This document shows, in pieces, positions 7,428 to 10,139 of a DNA stretch of 10,139 nt. Source of the stretch: JBDNDK01 sp046719185 (lineage in GTDB: Bacteria; Armatimonadota; UBA5829); assembly GCA_046719185.1 (NCBI GenBank), contig JBDNDK010000082.1, forward strand, positions 1-10,139, read 5' to 3'. Position numbers and translations under genes: made by a program. Positions within the stretch are counted from its first letter, which is position 1, and each line of letters starts with the position of its first letter. The notes below the pieces were generated by a model, which saw only the letters and a list, made by a program, of their open reading frames with translations, ran no database searches and was not told the DNA's origin.

Positions 7428-7444
7428 TTATTATGGCATAATAA
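7428..7444. promoter_or_regulatory. perfect 17-bp palindrome in the divergent control region, candidate operator
   Basis: TTATTATG-G-CATAATAA has two perfect 8-base arms around a single G. It lies just upstream of the DUF4139 promoter and about 55 bases upstream of the nikR promoter. Known NikR operators are spaced inverted repeats containing TATGA/TCATA-like or AT-rich half-sites. This compact palindrome does not match the E. coli spacing, so assigning it to NikR would be a guess. Confidence 0.4.
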
Positions 7445-7498
7445 TTGGATATCTTCTTATTAAATCAAATAATAGTATGCAATTCAAAAAGCAAGCTA

Positions 7499-7525
7499 TT
7501 GTTTAAGTATAAGATATGCTAAAAT
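7499..7525 (+). promoter_or_regulatory. extended -10 promoter directly abutting nikR
   Basis: TGCTAAAAT at 7517-7525 is an extended -10 element (TG-n-TAAAAT), with TTGTTT at 7499-7504 as a weak -35 at 15 bases. Transcription would begin six to seven bases later, at about 7532, which is the A of an ATG in the nikR frame. This would give a leaderless mRNA and would exclude the ATG at 7526. Confidence 0.45.
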
Positions 7526-7951
7526 ATGTTTATGGATAATGTTGAAAGATTTGGTGTATCAATGCCAAAAGAACTAGTAAAGGCATTTGATGAAAAACTA
7601 AAGAAAAAAGGATATACAAATAGGTCTGAAGCTATTAGAGATTTGGCAAGAGCTATGATAGTGGAAGACTCTTGGGATGATAATGAAGCTATTGTGCTTG
7701 GAGTTGTAACATTAGTATATGATCATCATACAACAGATTTAGGCACAAACCTTGCTGGTTTGCAGCATAATCATCATGATATAGTTTTGTGTTCTCAACA
7801 TGTTCATATAGATCATCACAATTGCCTTGAAACGATTATTTTAAAAGGCAAAGCAAGCCATGTGCAGGCTATGGCAGATAGACTTATTGGCACTAAAGGT
7901 GTAAAACATGGCAATCTCACAAAAACAACCCCAGGTGATTCTCTTCATTAA
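7526..7951 (+). CDS. nikR: nickel-responsive transcriptional repressor NikR
   Basis: NikR is a tetrameric ribbon-helix-helix repressor that binds Ni(II) and shuts off nickel uptake genes. The N-terminal DNA-binding part is RFGVSMPKELVKAFDEKL, then GYTNRSEAIRDLARAMI (residues 29-45). The C-terminal ACT-like domain keeps all four high-affinity nickel ligands of E. coli NikR (H76, H87, H89, C95) as H81 in LQHNHHD, H92 and H94 in HVHIDHH, and C100. The length of 141 is typical. The longest frame begins at 7526, but no Shine-Dalgarno site precedes it. The ATG at 7532 lies where transcription is expected to start, so a leaderless 139-residue protein beginning MDNVERFG is the better guess. No nickel transporter or urease or hydrogenase gene is in the window, so its targets lie elsewhere. 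Assignment secure. Confidence 0.95.
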   Translation: MFMDNVERFGVSMPKELVKAFDEKLKKKGYTNRSEAIRDLARAMIVEDSWDDNEAIVLGVVTLVYDHHTTDLGTNLAGLQHNHHDIVLCSQHVHIDHHNCLETIILKGKASHVQAMADRLIGTKGVKHGNLTKTTPGDSLH

Positions 7952-8011
7952 TAATTAATATTTTGTATTACAGATTCAGTAAATATATGTTGTATGTTCT
8001 GATAAAAAACG

Positions 8012-8040
8012 ATGACAACTTGTTGAAAGTGTGCCATAAT
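8012..8040 (+). promoter_or_regulatory. likely promoter of the secreted glycosidase-like gene
   Basis: ATGACA (8012-8017) and CATAAT (8035-8040) are 17 bases apart, each one mismatch from the sigma70 consensus. The predicted start near 8047 leaves a leader of about 59 bases ending with a strong GGAGG at 8094-8098, seven bases before the ATG. No hairpin terminator was seen after nikR, so some readthrough is possible. Confidence 0.45.
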
Positions 8041-8105
8041 ATATCAGTTTCCACGTCTATAAATAAAAATTTAATTTTTTAGAAGATAATTATGGAGGAT
8101 ATGTA

Positions 8106-9677
8106 ATGAGATTATTATTTGCAATATTTGCTGTTTCAATTGTATTCTCAACAGCACTGGAAGCAAAACCAATGAAATATAGAGTTTGGCAGCTGCAAGA
8201 TTATAATATGGATCACATAAAAAGAATGATTGATATGGCAGCTGAACAACATGTTAATAGAATTCAAATATCACATCATATAGTGATGTCTGCTGAACAA
8301 ATTTTAGATAACCCTAAAAGAGTAGAAGATTTTAATCAAATCTGTAAATGGGCTCATGAGAAAAATATTAAAGTTGATTTTTGGACACATGAGCTAGATG
8401 GTGTTCCTGATGACTTAATGGTAGATGGAAAAGTGAACTTAGATGATGATAGAATATGGGATTTTGTAAGAGAAAAATATAAGAAAGTTTTTGAGCTTTG
8501 TCCTGAGCTAGATGGTGTTGTGCTTACTATGCATGAAACAGGTTTTAAGATATTTGATGATTCACAAGTATCCAGCTCTGAACCAGCTAATGTGAGAATA
8601 ACTAAACTCATTGATCATATGGGAGAGGTGATGCAGGAGCTTGGTAAAGATTATTTTGTTAGGACATTTGTTTATGAACCTTGGCAGCTTGAATATATGG
8701 AAAAAGGCATAAAAGATGCTGAAAGCAACTTTGTTGTGATGAGTAAAGAAGTGCCTCATGATTGGCAGCCATTTTATCCAAATAATCCTGTTATTGGGAA
8801 TGTTGGTGATAGAGAGCAGATAGTAGAGTGGGATTTGGGACATGAATTTACTGGTCTATCAACCATTCCATATATAAACATCGATTATTTTAAGAAAAGA
8901 TTTGATTATGGTATTGAAAAGGGAACAGTTGGATTGGTTTTCAGAATTGAGAGACACAAGTGGAGAGCAGTTGATACTCCTAATCAAATGTTGATAGATC
9001 TTTTTACAAAATTAATGCTTGTTCCAACACTAGATCCACATAAGCAATATATGTATATGCTTGAAGATAGATATGGAAAAGAAGCAGCACCATATCTCTA
9101 TTCTGCTTTTCTTAGAACAGGAGATATTATAAAAAAAGGTATGTATGTGCTTGGTTATTGGATAACAGACCATTCAATATTGCCTAGCTATAATTATGCA
9201 TCTGCAACACTTGTAAGAAGAAGCACTGCAAAATGGGATCCATCGACAAAAGAAATTGGTGATGAACTCTTAAATCCAACAATTCAAACAATAATTAAGA
9301 TTCAGAATGAAAAAGATGAAGCAATAGCCGCTGCAGAGATGTCTATTGCAGATGTAAAAGCAGCAAGAGAGTATCTTTCTAAGGAAGATCATGATTATTT
9401 ACTTGAGATTTTTGAAAGAAGCAAAGCTATGGCTGTTGTATGGAAATCATTTATGGAAGTTTTCTTTGGTATGAGTGTTTATAAATCAACTGGTTCTAAG
9501 TTTGATAGAAGCTTTTTAGAGACAGCAGCTAATAGATTAGAAATTCTTTTTAATCAAAATAAAGAACATCTGATTAAATTGGCTGCAGATTACGATAATC
9601 CTAATAGGACATCTAATATTGATAATGCTATGCAGTATGTAAATCTTGCAAGAGAGGCACTGAAAGAAAGTAAATAA
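8106..9677 (+). CDS. secreted TIM-barrel glycoside-hydrolase-like protein
   Basis: The 523-residue protein starts with a short signal peptide (MRLLFAIFAVSIVFSTALEA, likely cut after A20), so it is exported. Residues 24-290 look like a TIM barrel: repeating strand-helix units with acidic residues at strand ends, as in DFWTHELDGVPDDL (91-104, E96), LDGVVLTMHETGFKIF (135-150, H143-E144), YFVRTFVYEPWQLEY (183-197, E191), VVMSKEVPHDWQPFYP (210-225) and GLVFRIERHKW (276-286). From memory it recalls GH67-like or alpha-glucuronidase-like hypothetical proteins of Planctomycetes and Lentisphaerae, but I cannot assign a CAZy family. The last ~200 residues are mostly helical (for example AIAAAEMSIADVKAAREYL). 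A strong GGAGG fixes the start. It shares the window with a cytoplasmic GH123-like enzyme. Catalytic activity is inferred, not shown. Confidence 0.7.
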   Translation: MRLLFAIFAVSIVFSTALEAKPMKYRVWQLQDYNMDHIKRMIDMAAEQHVNRIQISHHIVMSAEQILDNPKRVEDFNQICKWAHEKNIKVDFWTHELDGVPDDLMVDGKVNLDDDRIWDFVREKYKKVFELCPELDGVVLTMHETGFKIFDDSQVSSSEPANVRITKLIDHMGEVMQELGKDYFVRTFVYEPWQLEYMEKGIKDAESNFVVMSKEVPHDWQPFYPNNPVIGNVGDREQIVEWDLGHEFTGLSTIPYINIDYFKKRFDYGIEKGTVGLVFRIERHKWRAVDTPNQMLIDLFTKLMLVPTLDPHKQYMYMLEDRYGKEAAPYLYSAFLRTGDIIKKGMYVLGYWITDHSILPSYNYASATLVRRSTAKWDPSTKEIGDELLNPTIQTIIKIQNEKDEAIAAAEMSIADVKAAREYLSKEDHDYLLEIFERSKAMAVVWKSFMEVFFGMSVYKSTGSKFDRSFLETAANRLEILFNQNKEHLIKLAADYDNPNRTSNIDNAMQYVNLAREALKESK

Positions 9678-9787
9678 TTTTATTCAGCCACATCTTGAGA
9701 ACATAGCATAATTTTTTAAAAAGAAAAAATCTATCCAAATTTCATTGTTTACACTTATTAAAATGATGAAAAAGGCCGAAGAATATA

Positions 9788-10139
9788 ATGTCTCAAAAAG
9801 TATATTCAAGTGAAAAGGACTCAGATGTGGCTAGCAATATGAATGAGCAACCTATAAATTTAAGGTTGTCCGGGGCAGCAAAGTCATCTATTTTGCTTAT
9901 TGCTCTTGGACAAGATTTATCTTCTCAAATACTCGAACAATTAACTCCAGAGGAAGTTGAAAGGCTTACTACTGAGATTGTTCATACAAAAAAAATTGAT
10001 AATAAAACAAGGGAAAAAGTTCTAGAAGAATGTCGAAGAGAATTGAGAGAGCAAGTGAACCTTGGTGGTTTGGATTATGCTAGATCAATTCTTGAAAATG
10101 TATTAGGACCTGCAAAAACTCAGGACGACCACGGCAGCA
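9788..10139 (+). CDS. fliG: flagellar motor switch protein FliG, N-terminal part, cut by the window edge
   Basis: The frame is open to the last base and gives 117 residues. After about 25 poorly conserved residues comes LRLSGAAKSSILLIALGQDL, then LEQLTPEEVERLTTEI and GGLDYARSILENVLGP, the standard N-terminal FliG domain that anchors the protein to the FliF MS ring at the cytoplasmic face. FliG sets torque and switching through its missing C-terminal domain. The ATG at 9788 has weak upstream purine sequence (AAGG at 9772-9775, about 12 bases away). Two ATGs at 9763 and 9766 are not in its frame. The usual upstream neighbour fliF is absent; a glycosidase-like gene lies 110 bases upstream instead. 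Identification is firm for the visible part. Confidence 0.9.
   Translation, partial: MSQKVYSSEKDSDVASNMNEQPINLRLSGAAKSSILLIALGQDLSSQILEQLTPEEVERLTTEIVHTKKIDNKTREKVLEECRRELREQVNLGGLDYARSILENVLGPAKTQDDHGS

Noticed and set aside
7947..7959. Palindrome ATTAAT-A-ATTAAT after nikR
   Set aside because: Pure A/T sequence in a very AT-rich gap, expected by chance, with no T-run to make a terminator.
8354..8843. Two overlapping minus-strand open frames inside the secreted glycosidase-like gene
   Set aside because: Antisense to its conserved barrel motifs, no ribosome-binding site or domain.
9759..9782. A flagellar sigma28-like promoter (TAAA then GCCGAAGA) before fliG
   Set aside because: The spacing is 12 bases rather than the usual 15, and the second element is only five bases from the start codon.

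Overview
The window is AT-rich, densely coding bacterial DNA with many AGA arginine codons and clear Shine-Dalgarno sites. The start of a fliG gene at the right edge points to a flagellated bacterium. The mix of a DUF6785/DUF6784-type membrane protein, a DUF4091/GH123-like protein and a secreted TIM-barrel glycoside-hydrolase-like protein is, from memory, most common in PVC-type, Armatimonadota-like and related uncultured lineages. The phylum cannot be fixed from the sequence alone.

Left part (1-3084, plus strand): the C-terminal part of a polytopic DUF6785/DUF6784 protein, whose reading frame is still open at base 1, is followed by a strong sigma70-like promoter and a TTG-started DUF4091/GH123-like putative glycosidase without a signal peptide. 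Gap 3085-3922 (838 bases): this is not empty. Its minus strand holds the decayed N-terminal half of a second DUF6785-type gene, broken by several frameshifts and stops. Its right end holds a promoter and a perfect 20-bp palindrome facing the next gene.

Middle part (3923-5890, plus strand): a NapH-like membrane protein with two cysteine-pair motifs and two ferredoxin-type [4Fe-4S] quartets, then panD (aspartate 1-decarboxylase), then, 16 bases further on, a phosphoribosyltransferase-fold protein with a novel N-terminal part and a cysteine-rich tail. A perfect 11-bp hairpin closes this block and faces the convergent gene.

Right part (5928-10139): a minus-strand secreted DUF4139 protein is divergent from nikR, the nickel-responsive repressor. 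Their 167-base shared control region carries two promoters and two inverted repeats, and nikR may be read from a leaderless mRNA. A secreted TIM-barrel glycoside-hydrolase-like protein follows, then the 5' end of fliG.

Working together: three intact or partial genes and the pseudogene suggest that this locus has been used for glycan-related functions. One plausible scheme is secreted breakdown, membrane passage by the DUF6785 protein, and cytoplasmic hydrolysis by the DUF4091 protein. This is inference. panD, nikR and fliG look like ordinary housekeeping genes placed among them.
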